Shown: positions 16,437-26,167, numbered from the stretch's first letter. The stretch is 64,000 nt of DNA from Phycisphaerae bacterium (GCA_024102815.1 JAGFJJ010000006.1:62001-126000); one strand, 5' to 3'. Translations and numbers: made by a program. Notes: generated by a model not told the origin, from the letters alone.

Positions 16437-16463
16437 CCGAGATCCACTTTCGCGAAGAACGCC

Positions 16464-16967
16464 ATGATCCGGAAACCGCCTATTACGCTCATTGACCTGG
16501 ATATTCAGGCGGCGTCTCTGATCCTGGCCGATCCCGCCCGATTCGAGAGGAGCTGTCATGTCACATTCGGAGACTTGAAGGTCACCTGCCGGGAGATTGC
16601 CGACCAGACAGCCATCATGTTGACGAGATCGCCCCGGGAAAAGCCGTGGGGTGCGTATTGGGCCGTCAACGCCGTGGCCCGGCAGGTTGTCGGAACGTGT
16701 GCATTCAAGAACGGTCCGGATGCTCAGGGAAACGTGGAGATCGCCTACTTCACACTTCCACCCTTTGAAGGCCGAGGCATTGGCACGGCCATGGCTGCGG
16801 CGCTCGTCGACGTGGCGCGGCACGCACCGACCAGACCTCGCGTCATCGCCCATACACTCCCCGAGGAGAATGCATCGACGAAGATCCTGCGCAAGCTCGA
16901 ATTCACGCTGGAAGGAACCGTGCAGGATCCCGAGGATGGAGCGATCTGGCGATGGGCGCTCAAATGA
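16464..16967 (+). CDS. GNAT-family N-acetyltransferase
   Basis: The 167-residue product has the GNAT acetyl-CoA motif A (FEGRGIGTAMAAALVD, matching RxxGxG/A) near residue 94. The following beta strand is VIAHTLPEENASTKILRKLEF, typical of RimJ/RimL-like acetyltransferases. The length is usual for a single GNAT domain. It starts 27 nt after the HflK-like gene and may be cotranscribed with the permease-SPFH cluster. The acyl acceptor is unknown. It is convergent with the Nudix gene, with only 17 nt between the stops. Confidence 0.75.
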   Translation: MIRKPPITLIDLDIQAASLILADPARFERSCHVTFGDLKVTCREIADQTAIMLTRSPREKPWGAYWAVNAVARQVVGTCAFKNGPDAQGNVEIAYFTLPPFEGRGIGTAMAAALVDVARHAPTRPRVIAHTLPEENASTKILRKLEFTLEGTVQDPEDGAIWRWALK

Positions 16968-16984
16968 CCCGGGTCTGCGGAGAA

Positions 16985-17503
16985 TCAGCCTGTCGCATCG
17001 CTGCTCTCGAAGAAGTGGTGTACAAGGCGATCATCGTCGAGAATGAATGAACCCCGGAAGGTCTCTCGGCGAAGCATCCGCGGCATCCAGAATCGGTCAT
17101 CGGCCCACATGGCGTCGTAAGGAATTTCACCGAGATTTACCCACATGGGCGATGCCTCCTCCGTTTCACAAGGTTCGCCCTCCACGCCGTCTCCACGATA
17201 CACGTGCACGAGCATGGAGAATCCGCTGGTAAACTGAAATCGAAGATCGCCCGCCCACACGAGGCCGATGGGCCTGGTCAGCAATTCCTCCTCGAATTCC
17301 CGGGCGGCGCATGCCAAGGCATCTTCGCCGTCTTCCACGCGCCCACCGGGTCCGTTGATTTTCCCGGCACCAATGCCCCGCTTCTTGCGAATGAGCAGGA
17401 TTTGCCCGTCGCGAACGATGAAAACCAGTGTGGCCACTTCCTGCGGCGACCAGCCGGTCCAATCGAAGGTTGCCCGGTCGGCCGATTCGATCGGCGCCAT
17501 CAT
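16985..17503 (-). CDS. Nudix hydrolase (MutT-like)
   Basis: The 172-residue product has a Nudix box GGRVEDGEDALACAAREFEEEL (Gx5Ex7REUxEE pattern), which binds the metal ions that cleave nucleoside-diphosphate-linked bonds. RKKRGIGAGKINGPGG is typical of MutT/MTH1-like 8-oxo-dGTP or 2-OH-dATP pyrophosphatases. It overlaps the stop of the upstream gene by 4 nt (ATGA), so the two are translationally coupled. The upstream protein looks like a nucleotide enzyme. A nucleotide-pool cleansing role is therefore plausible but inferred. Confidence 0.82.
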   Translation of the reverse strand: MMAPIESADRATFDWTGWSPQEVATLVFIVRDGQILLIRKKRGIGAGKINGPGGRVEDGEDALACAAREFEEELLTRPIGLVWAGDLRFQFTSGFSMLVHVYRGDGVEGEPCETEEASPMWVNLGEIPYDAMWADDRFWMPRMLRRETFRGSFILDDDRLVHHFFESSDATG

Positions 17504-18663
17504 GCCCTCGCTTTCGTCTGGGCGGTGAGCGGCAGTTGAATGTCCTCGATATACCCGCGCTTGAGGAAGTGTTCCATCGCCTCGGCCACGCTGCGGAAGA
17601 CCTTCGTGGCCGTTTCGGTAACGAACGGCGACGGCTCAGAAGGCGACCGCCAAACCACGAACACTTCCTTGGTGCATTCGTGGGCGTGCTGCAACTCGCG
17701 CTCGACGCCGGAAGAAAGGCAGGGCCTGCCATCCGTGAACGCCGGAATCAAGCTGACGATCATGTCCGACTGCTCGATGAGCTTGAAGTCGCGGGCGTAA
17801 ATCTGGGCGTCGATATCCTTGGCCACCTGCACGACATCGGCGACGCGATACGTCATGTCCCGGCCGTTGATGTTGACGGTCATCGTCTCCTTGCCCTGTG
17901 CGGCGGCTTCCGAGGCGGCTTTCTGGAGGTGACTGTCTTCCAGGTCGGCCGGGTCGAAGGCGACGAAATGCTCGGCCATCACGCGCCGGAATTCGTTGAC
18001 CTCCTCCCGAAGATGCGGATTCGACATGATGTGGGTCATGGGGAACGACGGGTACACCTTGCGGTGGCGATGGAAGATCAGGCGGTACAAGGCAAGCATG
18101 GAGAGATCTTCCTCGCCGCGGGCCAGGATGTAGAACGAGCCGTGGCCGCGGATAACGTTGGCGAGGACTTCCGTCGCGAGAATCTCCTCCTCGCGCCAGA
18201 CGAGGATGTCCTTGAGCGTGTGACGAATGTGGTGCTCGCGGTCGAGGCGCTCGTGCACTGCATCCACGTTGTCAATCAGGGTGACGTAGAGGTCGGCGTC
18301 GAGCTGGAGCATCTGGTCGTGGTCGAACGCGGGAAACAGGCCGTGCTTCCAGCGAAAAGCCGCGTGCGTGTTCACAATCACCGTTTCGTGCGTGTGCACC
18401 TGCGAAAGGACTTCCTTGAATACCGACCGCCGCAGCGTGTTCAGCCTTCCGAGGGAGACGTCCAGAATCCGGCCCGGTGCGACATCCGGCGCTTCGGCGT
18501 ACATCATGTCGCCGACGTTGAACAGCCGGGCGGAGTGGCCCCGGCCCGCGGCGTATTCCACCAGCCGCTCGAGGAAGGGCTTCTTATCGACGCCCACCGG
18601 ACCGGTGACGACGACACGGAAGTTCTCGTGCGAACCGGCACGGAAAAGGGGCGTCCTGGTCAT
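17500..18663 (-). CDS. Predicted nucleotide kinase-like / nucleoside 2-deoxyribosyltransferase-like fusion
   Basis: The 387-residue product has two parts. Residues 15-210 resemble adenylate-kinase-like P-loop proteins: VVVTGPVGVDKKPFLERL is a degenerate Walker A in which the last S/T is replaced by Lys, and LDADLYVTLIDN and REHHIRHTLKDILVWREEEI follow. Residues 270-375 resemble nucleoside 2-deoxyribosyltransferases: AQIYARDFKLIEQSDMIVSL, then a GVERELQHAHE helix with a possible catalytic Glu. ATG 18663 has GGAGAG 6 nt upstream. An upstream frame to 18747 lacks a better site. The gene is coupled to a Nudix hydrolase. The exact substrate is unknown. Confidence 0.6.
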   Translation of the reverse strand: MTRTPLFRAGSHENFRVVVTGPVGVDKKPFLERLVEYAAGRGHSARLFNVGDMMYAEAPDVAPGRILDVSLGRLNTLRRSVFKEVLSQVHTHETVIVNTHAAFRWKHGLFPAFDHDQMLQLDADLYVTLIDNVDAVHERLDREHHIRHTLKDILVWREEEILATEVLANVIRGHGSFYILARGEEDLSMLALYRLIFHRHRKVYPSFPMTHIMSNPHLREEVNEFRRVMAEHFVAFDPADLEDSHLQKAASEAAAQGKETMTVNINGRDMTYRVADVVQVAKDIDAQIYARDFKLIEQSDMIVSLIPAFTDGRPCLSSGVERELQHAHECTKEVFVVWRSPSEPSPFVTETATKVFRSVAEAMEHFLKRGYIEDIQLPLTAQTKARA

Positions 18664-18818
18664 GATTCTCTCCAAAGCGCAGGCCTTCGCGCCAAACGTA
18701 TAGTCAACCGTTACTCCTGCCTGAGTCGGGTTCCGGAGAGCATACACTTCACGCGGGTTCCGCTTTCAGGCTCTCGCAGGAATGAGGCGTTGCCGCTCGT
18801 GCTTTGGCGGTTGACCGG

Positions 18819-20135
18819 TTACCGCTGGGCCAATTCACGAACGCGATCGTATTTCTCCCGATAGAAACGCCGCCAATCCCGCACAAGGTCGCGCGTGGTC
18901 CGCCCGCCTTCATTCAACTTGGCGGCGACCTCGCCGGTTTTCTCCTCGGACACGGGCATGCGCCGCCATTCGGCCATCGCATCCTCGGGGAATCCCGCGG
19001 CGATGAGAGCCCGCCACGCCCGCACGAGATCGTCGTGCTGATCGACGATGGCCGCACCCATCAATTCCGAGACCAGCAGCAAACGCGCGCTGTGAAGCGA
19101 CGGATCGAATTTCTCCATGGGCTTGGCCTGGGTGTAGTCGAAGAAGCGATCCGCGGGAATCGACGCCCGGAATCGTTCAAAAAGATCGGGGCGGACCGAC
19201 GTGCGATATAGATTATGCTTCAATGGTCCACCCGAGGTTCCGGGAGGAAGCACCCACAACTGCTGCCCGGCGTCACTCAGGGTGAAGGCGATAAAGTCCT
19301 CGGCGAGTTTCCGGTGCGGCGGATTGCGAAGCAGCGAGATAGGGTCGGGCGTCACGGCCGTACCGCCTTCGGGAAGGACGTAACCCAGAATGTCCGAACC
19401 AGCCTGTTCGATCCGCGCATGCGCGTAGAAATCGATGCACGGGCCCGCCAGGGCGTTGCCCGTTCCCACCTCGTTGGGGACTCCGCTGCTGCTGTCGGCG
19501 ATCAGGCGCGAATTGCCGCCCATTTCCATGAGCAGCTCGAAGCCCTTTTCCCAACCGTACTGCTGGAGCACGGCCTCGTAGCAGACTTGCACACTCGCCG
19601 ATTTGCGCGGGTCTGCCAAGACCACCCAGCTCTCCATCCGCGGATCGGCCAAGTCCGCCCAGGCGTGAACCGCCGGCAGCTTGTTGGTCTCAAGTCCGCG
19701 CTTGTTCACCAGAATACCGAACGTCGACAATGCCGTAGCGAACCACCGCTTGTCATTATCCAGCAGGTGGTAACCGCCGATTTCCTTGGGGATCGGCTGA
19801 AGCACCTTGTCGTCAATGTTCGCAGACGAGAGGTAGCCGCGCGACGCCGCCAGCAAGTGGTCGGCCATGCCGCCTCCGAAAAAAACATCGATTCCGAAGG
19901 ACTTTCCGGGATCGGTCCTGTCCTTGGCATCGAGCAGTTGGATCAGCTCGCTGGTGCCCTGCTTGATCCATCGAATATGGACGGGCCTGCCAAGGTATCG
20001 ATGGAAGCCGGCTTCGAACTCTTCCTGAATGTGAATGTTGTGCGGCGTAATGACGACCAGCTCATCCTCTTCGGCCCGGGCGGCACCGACGGCGGCGCAC
20101 AGACAGAGCAAGCTTAGCGGAATAATTCTGTTCAT
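18819..20135 (-). CDS. ABC transporter substrate-binding protein (Fe(III)/FbpA-like)
   Basis: The 438-residue product has a signal peptide (LSLLCLCAAVGAARA, cut near residue 21). A periplasmic-binding fold of the FbpA/family-1 type follows, starting with ELVVITPHN and including YGWEKGFELLMEMGG and DPISLLRNPPHRKLAEDFIAF. The family captures Fe3+, phosphonates or polyamines for import. The residues that contact the ligand cannot be identified by eye. It is 22 nt downstream of the ATPase gene and closes the three-gene importer operon on the minus strand. Ligand identity is open. Confidence 0.8.
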   Translation of the reverse strand: MNRIIPLSLLCLCAAVGAARAEEDELVVITPHNIHIQEEFEAGFHRYLGRPVHIRWIKQGTSELIQLLDAKDRTDPGKSFGIDVFFGGGMADHLLAASRGYLSSANIDDKVLQPIPKEIGGYHLLDNDKRWFATALSTFGILVNKRGLETNKLPAVHAWADLADPRMESWVVLADPRKSASVQVCYEAVLQQYGWEKGFELLMEMGGNSRLIADSSSGVPNEVGTGNALAGPCIDFYAHARIEQAGSDILGYVLPEGGTAVTPDPISLLRNPPHRKLAEDFIAFTLSDAGQQLWVLPPGTSGGPLKHNLYRTSVRPDLFERFRASIPADRFFDYTQAKPMEKFDPSLHSARLLLVSELMGAAIVDQHDDLVRAWRALIAAGFPEDAMAEWRRMPVSEEKTGEVAAKLNEGGRTTRDLVRDWRRFYREKYDRVRELAQR

Positions 20136-20157
20136 TCAGCAATCTCCCTGATGTATT

Positions 20158-21228
20158 TCAGGATGGCGGCAGCAGGACAAGATCATTCGGGTCAACGGTC
20201 CACGTTGTGCCGTTGATGTCGGCGTCCGTCAGGGGTGTCGCCGATTCCGGCCGGGTCACCTTGAGGTCGGTGTCCCCGCTCCGCAACATGAGGATCGACG
20301 CCGACCCGAGATAGGTCCGCCCATCGAGAACCGCGCGGAAGACATTGATCGCCGACTGACCGTTCAGCGGCACGATGGATTCGGGTCGAACGGCCAGAAT
20401 GCACTGCTTCGCCGGCGGCTCTCCGCCGTTGCGCGCAACAGCCAGCACGCCCATCGGCGTGCGGACCTTGATCCACATTCCCTCGGCGTTCTCCACCGTG
20501 GCCGGCACCAGGTTCACATCACCGAGAAACTCCGCCACCATCTTCGACGCGGGTCGTCGATAGAGCTCCCGGGGCGCGCCCACTTGCGCGATTCGGCCCG
20601 CGTTCATGATCGCGATTCGATCGGCTATGGACAAGGCCTCTTTTTGGTCGTGTGTAACATACACGGCCGTGACGTCCGCCTCCTTGCAGATCGCGCGAAT
20701 CTCCATCCGCATATCGTCACGGAGTTTCGCGTCCAGGTTGCTCAGGGGCTCGTCGAGGAGCAGGATGCGCGGGCGCACCGCCAGCGACCGCGCGAGCGCC
20801 ACACGCTGCTGCTGGCCGCCCGAAAGCTGGCTGGGGCGCCGAGCCCCCAGGTCGCCCAGTCGAACCGTTTCGAGCGATTCCTGCACCCGTTGGCGGATTT
20901 CTCCCCGTGGCATCCGCTGGGATCGCAGACCGAAGGCGACGTTTTGCGCCACGGTCATGTGAGGCCAGATGGCGTAATTCTGGAACACCAGCGCCGTGGG
21001 TCGGCGCTGCGGAGGCCAGCCGGTCACATCCTGATCGCCCATGAGAATGCGCCCGCGGTCCGGCTGGGCGAAGCCGGAGAGCAGGCGAAGCAGTGTCGTC
21101 TTCCCGCAGCCCGACGGACCCAGAAGAAAGAAAATTTCCCCCGGCGCAACGGACATGGAGATGCCCTCCAGAACGCGCGTCGTTCCGTAGGACTTGTTTA
21201 CTGCTTCGACCGTAAGGGACACACCCAT
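20158..21228 (-). CDS. ABC importer ATP-binding protein (FbpC/PotA-like)
   Basis: The 356-residue product is an ATPase subunit with Walker A GPSGCGKTT (residues 37-45), signature LSGGQQQR, Walker B RILLLDEPLSN, and the H-loop YVTHDQKEA. A C-terminal TOBE-type domain (EGMWIKVRTPMGVLAV ... AVRPESI) matches the FbpC/PotA/UgpC group, which drive binding-protein-dependent import. It lies 24 nt after the permease and 22 nt before the binding protein on the same strand. Confidence 0.88.
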   Translation of the reverse strand: MGVSLTVEAVNKSYGTTRVLEGISMSVAPGEIFFLLGPSGCGKTTLLRLLSGFAQPDRGRILMGDQDVTGWPPQRRPTALVFQNYAIWPHMTVAQNVAFGLRSQRMPRGEIRQRVQESLETVRLGDLGARRPSQLSGGQQQRVALARSLAVRPRILLLDEPLSNLDAKLRDDMRMEIRAICKEADVTAVYVTHDQKEALSIADRIAIMNAGRIAQVGAPRELYRRPASKMVAEFLGDVNLVPATVENAEGMWIKVRTPMGVLAVARNGGEPPAKQCILAVRPESIVPLNGQSAINVFRAVLDGRTYLGSASILMLRSGDTDLKVTRPESATPLTDADINGTTWTVDPNDLVLLPPS

Positions 21229-21252
21229 CGAATCTGCACTCCGACCGGTCCA

Positions 21253-22977
21253 CTAAATGCGGAACAATGCGCCCAGCCGTTTCCCCAGCAGGAAGGTCCC
21301 GCCTCCGAACGTCACCGCAAGCAGAATCATCCCCACGACGCCCAGCGCTGATGCCGTTTGCACGCCGTCCTGCGGAATTGCCGCCAGCGCCCAAATGGCC
21401 TTGGTCATGGGATAGGACGACGGATCAAACGCCAGGAGCAGACTATCGGACACTTCCAGCATCGAACGGCTGAAGACCAGCAGCGTGCCCGCCAGGAGAT
21501 TCGCGGCGAGCAGGGGAATGACGACCCGGACCAGCGTGCGAACCTTTCCTGCGCCGAGATCGGCCGCCGCTTCTTCCATCGCCTGGGGAAGCTGCTGCAA
21601 TCCGGCGCTGCACGCCCGAACGAGAAACGGCAGACGCCGAATCGCGTAGGCGATGGCCAGGATCGTTATGGGGCTGTGCTCCAGCGGGTTGAGGAACGAC
21701 AGCGGGCCGGTCTGCGTAATGGCGAAGTATCCAAAGGCCATGACCAACCCCGGAACCGCCAGGGGCAACATCGCCAGGGAGTCGATAAGCCGCGTGAGCG
21801 GGCTCGCGTGCCTCACAACGAGATACGCGATGGTCAAACCCAGCACCAGATCAATACCCGTCGCAAGAACGGAGTAGGCGGCGCTGTTCGCGATACTCTG
21901 GGCGGCCATCGAGCCCACCGCCGACTCCGATGCCGTGGTCATGTTGCGGATCAGCTCAGCATAGTGCTCGAACGTGATCCATTGGAGATTGGCTTCGATA
22001 ATGCCTGATCGCGACAGGCTCGTCAGAATCACGCCGACATGGGGAATGACGGCGAATACAAAAACGACCATAAACGGCACGGAGGCGAGGACAGCGCGCC
22101 AGCCGGAAAGGCGCCGCAGCGGAACCGCCGTCGTCCCGCGGGACATGGACGCATCCGAACCGCCGCCGAAGAGAACCCGCCCCACAAGATAAACGCCTAC
22201 GCTGACCACCATGAGGACAACGACCAGCGCGTAGGCGTCGCCTTCCGGACGGGTCGTCTGTAACGCGTCGAAAACCTGCACGGCCGTCAGTTTCCGAATA
22301 CCGAGCATCAGCGGCGTGCCCAATTCGGTGAACGACCAGATGAACACCAGGGCACAGCCGGCAAACGCGCCGGGGCGAACGAGCGGAAGCACGATCGTCC
22401 ACAGACGGCGAATCGGGCCGGCACCCAGGTCCTTCGCCGCCTCGCGCAGCGCAGGATCAATGTTCGCCAGCGCCGCCATCAGGTTCAGCAGGATGATCGG
22501 ATAAAGATAAAGACTCTCCAGTACGACGCACGTCGCAAACGGATAGGCCATGAAGTCGATGGGTGATCCGGGATCGATGATTCCCCACGATGCCAGCAGG
22601 GCGTTGATGCCGCCGTTGCGCGACAGCAATCCCTTCGCACCGATAGCACCGACGAAAGGCGGAAGAATCAATGGAATCTGGGCCGCGGCGGTAAGGAGCA
22701 TTCGCCCGCGGAATTCGTAAACGTCCGCGATCAGGGCCAGGGGAAGCGCCAGAACCAACGAGAGCAACGTCACCGACGCCGCGATGATTAAACCGTTGAC
22801 CAGCCCTTCCCGATAGAGGGGGTCTTCGAGAACTACCCGGAACCAATACAGCGTGAACTCGCCGGCGTCCTCGAATCCGCGGCGTACCACAGAGACAATC
22901 GGCACGATCAGCAGCACCACCAGCACCGCCAGCACGAGCAGCGAGACGAAGTGATGCGAGCGAACGCGGAGTGCCAT
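21253..22977 (-). CDS. ABC importer permease, two fused membrane domains (FbpB-like)
   Basis: The 574-residue product has about twelve membrane helices in two similar halves, as in FbpB. Two EAA-like loops that dock the ATPase are visible: LREAAKDLGAGPIRRLWTIV and MEEAAADLGAGKVRTLVRVV. Each half carries a binding-protein-dependent transport motif. ATG 22977 is chosen. The longer frame to 23172 begins at a TTG inside the T-rich tail of a terminator hairpin and would add 65 basic residues before the first helix. It is the first gene of the importer operon. Confidence 0.82.
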   Translation of the reverse strand: MALRVRSHHFVSLLVLAVLVVLLIVPIVSVVRRGFEDAGEFTLYWFRVVLEDPLYREGLVNGLIIAASVTLLSLVLALPLALIADVYEFRGRMLLTAAAQIPLILPPFVGAIGAKGLLSRNGGINALLASWGIIDPGSPIDFMAYPFATCVVLESLYLYPIILLNLMAALANIDPALREAAKDLGAGPIRRLWTIVLPLVRPGAFAGCALVFIWSFTELGTPLMLGIRKLTAVQVFDALQTTRPEGDAYALVVVLMVVSVGVYLVGRVLFGGGSDASMSRGTTAVPLRRLSGWRAVLASVPFMVVFVFAVIPHVGVILTSLSRSGIIEANLQWITFEHYAELIRNMTTASESAVGSMAAQSIANSAAYSVLATGIDLVLGLTIAYLVVRHASPLTRLIDSLAMLPLAVPGLVMAFGYFAITQTGPLSFLNPLEHSPITILAIAYAIRRLPFLVRACSAGLQQLPQAMEEAAADLGAGKVRTLVRVVIPLLAANLLAGTLLVFSRSMLEVSDSLLLAFDPSSYPMTKAIWALAAIPQDGVQTASALGVVGMILLAVTFGGGTFLLGKRLGALFRI

Positions 22978-23164
22978 GGCGGGCCCGTCAAGACCAGAGA
23001 AACGTGGAAAGAGAAAGCCGGCACTCGGCGACCGGGCACGGCCAACAAGAAGAATTCGCCGCAGAAAGGTACGGGATTCGGATAAGCGCCGCAACCGTTC
23101 GTACGTAAAGCGGGCAGCCACCTGCGCTCCGCACAGTTCGCTCGCCTCCCGGAATCGGGTGGCA

Positions 23165-23211
23165 TGAAACAATAGGGGCGGGACGCAGCCGGATCCGGCC
23201 GCTCCCGCCCC
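23165..23211 (-). terminator. Terminator of the lamin-tail/TSP3 gene
   Basis: On the minus strand GGGGCGGGA pairs with TCCCGCCCC (23203-23211 with 23175-23183). An inner GCCGG/CCGGC pair with one bulge gives a stem of about 16 bp, followed by TATTGTTT. It lies about 40 nt beyond the stop at 23249 and just before the ABC permease gene. Confidence 0.6.
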
Positions 23212-23248
23212 CCGATTCTTAGAAAGCTAAGCTAAGACCCTCGGGCTC

Positions 23249-25642
23249 TTAGACCTCGCTGCGGCCGAAGGCCACCTTCGAAGCCACCAGCATGCACAGC
23301 GCCAGGACCATCAGGCCCCACTCCGAGGCGGCCGGGATCGCCCCGACACAACCGGGAGCGAACACCGCATCGTCCGCGCCGTTGCACTGGTCAACGCAGT
23401 TGATGACGCCGTCGCCGTCGTCATCGCCCGTCGCGCCCTGCTGGCCGTCATCGGCACCGGGGCACTGATCGCAGCCGTCCGGAACGCCGTCACCGTCGGC
23501 ATCGGCGTTGTCGTCGAAGCCGGGGCATATGTCGCAGGCGTTGCCATTGCCGTCGCCGTCGCTGTCCGTCTGCGAGGCATTGGCATTGTCCGGGCAGTTA
23601 TCGCACACATTCCCGACGCCGTCGGAATCGGCGTCGGCCTGATCTTCGTTGGTCGTGATCGGACAATTGTCACAGACATCGCCAAACGTGTCACCGTCGG
23701 CATCGGCCTGATCCTCGTTGTCCACGGCCGGGCAGTTGTCGCAGGCGTCGCCGAGCGAATCGGCATCGCCGTTTTCCTGGCCCGAATTTGCGATCAGATC
23801 GCAGTTGTCGACGCAATCGGCAACGCTGTCACCATCGGAGTCGGTATCAGGATTGCCGCAGCCGCACTGACCGGGTTCGGTCTTGAACTCGTCCGCCGGG
23901 CAGCCATCGCACGCGTCCACCGAGCCGTCGTTGTCGCTGTCGGCCTGGTTCTGGCAGAATTCGCCGTCGCCGAGGTAGCTTCCGCCCGCATCGGTGCAGT
24001 CATTCACGTCGATATTCGCACAGGTCGCATCGGGCAGGCAGCAACCGCCGCAGCCGTTGGCCACGCCGGGCGTGTCCTGAGCGCCCGTCGGGGCGAACGG
24101 GCCGATGATCCAATTGCCGGTCGTGTCTTCGCAACGCAGCACGTGACCGGGAACGAAGGAGCCGTCCGGACCGACCACAACGACGCAATACAGCGCATCG
24201 CCCGGGAAGCCCTCGAGCAGCGAGACGCAATCGAGGATGGACGTCCACGGAGCCACATCGAGAATGCCGTCATCGTTCGTGTCCAGATCGTCGCCATCGG
24301 CACCGGTGAATCCGCTGACCAGGAGGTGCGTTACGTTGTCTGAGTTCTCGAAATTCAGACCATTGCTGGCCGACGAGAGAACGAGGTCCGGAGAACCGCC
24401 CAACGTAAACGTATCTTCAACGGCCAGGAAATGGCCGTCAGCGGGAAGGCTCAGACCCGTCAGGTCCACAACAGCTTCAATCGTGCCGCTGCCACCCGCG
24501 CCGTCTCCGATGACGATATACGTCAATCCGTCCAGATTCGTTCCCGGAGCGCCCGAGAGCTCGAAATACTCGTCGTCGTCGTTACCGACCTGATCGATAC
24601 GCATCTCGTTGATGACCACGCCCGAGGGGGCCGGACAGCCGGCGTCACAGGTCGAATCATCGCCCTGATACGAACCGCCGCTGGCGACACAGGCCGCCGC
24701 CGTCACGTCCGCAACGCAAGTGCCCGTCAGGCAGCAGGCGCCGGTCGGAACCGTGCAGTCAACCTGAGTGCAATTCATCCCGGGGGTGAAGACCTCGGTC
24801 GCGCCGGTGCAATCGGCCGTCAGCGTCTCGACGCAATTGCCCGTCGCCGTATCGCAGCAGGCGCCGGCATCGATCGTGCAACCCACCGCTCCGCAATCGG
24901 TTTCACCGAATGTCCAGACGTCAAAGGGATCGGCGCAATCCGCGGCGAGCTCCAGCGTGCAAAGCCCCGTGAACAGATCACAGCAGGCGTAAGGAACCGG
25001 GGCACAACCCGGATCATCGAACGTGTGGGTACCGGGGAACGTCACGGTGGGAAGGTCAGCCTGGGTGACCGGGTCAAGGGCGTTGGGTCCACCGAAAGTC
25101 CACTCGGCCGCGTTGAACACGCCGGCGTTGCCCGTCAGCACGTTGGCGTTGCGCCGGGCCCAACTATCCAAGTACTCCCAAGCCGTCCCGGTACCGTCAA
25201 CGCCGATCTCGCCGAGCTGGTCGACAATGGTCGCGCCGTCGAACAGCACGATCGTGTCGTCACCGTTGATCGATGCGCCAGGCGTGAAATCGTCGGGATC
25301 GAACCCGTACGTGTTGAAGAACACGCCGACGCCCGGGCCGTCACCATTCTCGTACGAAGCGACGTAGGAGAAACCGGGCGCCAGGACGCCCGCCAACGGA
25401 TAAGTGTTCGTCGCCGTAGTCCCTCCGTTGTTGTAGTTGACCAGGCTGTACGTCGAAAGATCAACCGGATTGCAGCCGACGTTGGTCAGCTCCACAAACT
25501 TCGGCAAACCGCCCGACAGGTTCGCATCAACGACTTCGCTGATGATCACCTGCCCGAACGACGGTGCGGCCAGCGCAGCGCAAAGCACCGCGCCTGCAAA
25601 CGCAGTCGCCCGATTTCCGTACTTCGAACCCGTCCCTTGCAT
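23249..25642 (-). CDS. Large exported protein: lamin-tail-like domain, Cys-rich repeats, TSP3 repeats, C-terminal sorting-type tail
   Basis: The 797-residue product has a signal peptide (GAVLCAALAAPSFG, cut near residue 30) and an N-terminal domain like lamin-tail domains (IISEVVDANLSGGLPKFVEL). About four GACC...TGxC cysteine repeats follow, then a second lamin-tail-like domain (VINEMRIDQVGNDDDEYFEL). Six or more thrombospondin type-3 repeats (DxDxDGVGNVCDNCP) come next. The end is IPAASEWGLMVLALCMLVAS plus a basic FGRSEV, close to the IPTL-CTERM type of sorting tail. ATG 25642 has GGGAGG 7 nt upstream. It is probably a surface-displayed, calcium-stabilised protein. The partner is unknown. 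Confidence 0.8.
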   Translation of the reverse strand: MQGTGSKYGNRATAFAGAVLCAALAAPSFGQVIISEVVDANLSGGLPKFVELTNVGCNPVDLSTYSLVNYNNGGTTATNTYPLAGVLAPGFSYVASYENGDGPGVGVFFNTYGFDPDDFTPGASINGDDTIVLFDGATIVDQLGEIGVDGTGTAWEYLDSWARRNANVLTGNAGVFNAAEWTFGGPNALDPVTQADLPTVTFPGTHTFDDPGCAPVPYACCDLFTGLCTLELAADCADPFDVWTFGETDCGAVGCTIDAGACCDTATGNCVETLTADCTGATEVFTPGMNCTQVDCTVPTGACCLTGTCVADVTAAACVASGGSYQGDDSTCDAGCPAPSGVVINEMRIDQVGNDDDEYFELSGAPGTNLDGLTYIVIGDGAGGSGTIEAVVDLTGLSLPADGHFLAVEDTFTLGGSPDLVLSSASNGLNFENSDNVTHLLVSGFTGADGDDLDTNDDGILDVAPWTSILDCVSLLEGFPGDALYCVVVVGPDGSFVPGHVLRCEDTTGNWIIGPFAPTGAQDTPGVANGCGGCCLPDATCANIDVNDCTDAGGSYLGDGEFCQNQADSDNDGSVDACDGCPADEFKTEPGQCGCGNPDTDSDGDSVADCVDNCDLIANSGQENGDADSLGDACDNCPAVDNEDQADADGDTFGDVCDNCPITTNEDQADADSDGVGNVCDNCPDNANASQTDSDGDGNGNACDICPGFDDNADADGDGVPDGCDQCPGADDGQQGATGDDDGDGVINCVDQCNGADDAVFAPGCVGAIPAASEWGLMVLALCMLVASKVAFGRSEV

Positions 25643-26167
25643 TAGAACCCTCCCTTTTGCTGACGCCTCGGTCCCCAATCGTGAACCAGCTACGAATCAG
25701 TAACGCTTGCTTGCCGGGGGAAGCCTCTTTGAACAGAGCGGCCGCGCCGTGCCAACAGAACACGCCGTCGCTTGCGCCGCTCATTCATCGTCGTTGGATG
25801 TGCCCCTCCGGATCGCTCTCTTCCGCGCCAATTCCAAGCGCCTCGCGAGGCGCTGGAAAAGAGACTCGGCGCGCGCCGCGCCTAGCCGAGCCATCAGTGT
25901 ACGAAAGCGAGGCGGGCGGACAAAGTTAAAGCTGTGTAAAAAATGCGCTAGCCTGGACGGCTTGAAGCCAAGATCGACAGATTTCACCCCGCGATTGTGA
26001 GTTGTTGAGATGGAGAAATCGGTCCGTTCTCCTTAGCGCAAGATTTACGTGAGATTAGTAATCACGTCATATTCCCCGCTCCTGTGGTCGCTACACTACT
26101 CGCAATTGTGCGCGGCCGTGGTTGCGGTCAACGACGGTACGCGCGCCGAGTTTCAGATTGCCTAAAC
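25643..26167. other. Divergent intergenic region, gene-less
   Basis: The 525 nt separate two divergently transcribed genes. The centre is clearly richer in A and T than the flanks (25915-26080). No open frame here has a credible start and protein-like composition. It should hold the promoters for both genes. One operator-like dyad is listed separately. Confidence 0.5.
26047..26067. promoter_or_regulatory. Operator-like inverted repeat
   Basis: ACGTGA (26047-26052) and TCACGT (26062-26067) form a perfect 6-bp dyad with a 9-nt AT-rich centre. The spacing is about two helical turns overall, as for a dimeric DNA-binding protein. It lies 100 nt before the gene at 26168. No regulator can be named. 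Confidence 0.3.

Noticed and set aside
22978..23172. N-terminal extension of the ABC permease
   Set aside because: It would begin at a TTG in the T-rich tail of the terminator at 23165-23211 and add a basic arm with no conserved pattern.
25896..25923. Possible minus-strand promoter (TTGTCC, 16 nt, TACACT) for the lamin-tail/TSP3 gene
   Set aside because: Only 4 of 6 matches in both boxes, with a leader of about 250 nt. Too weak to annotate.
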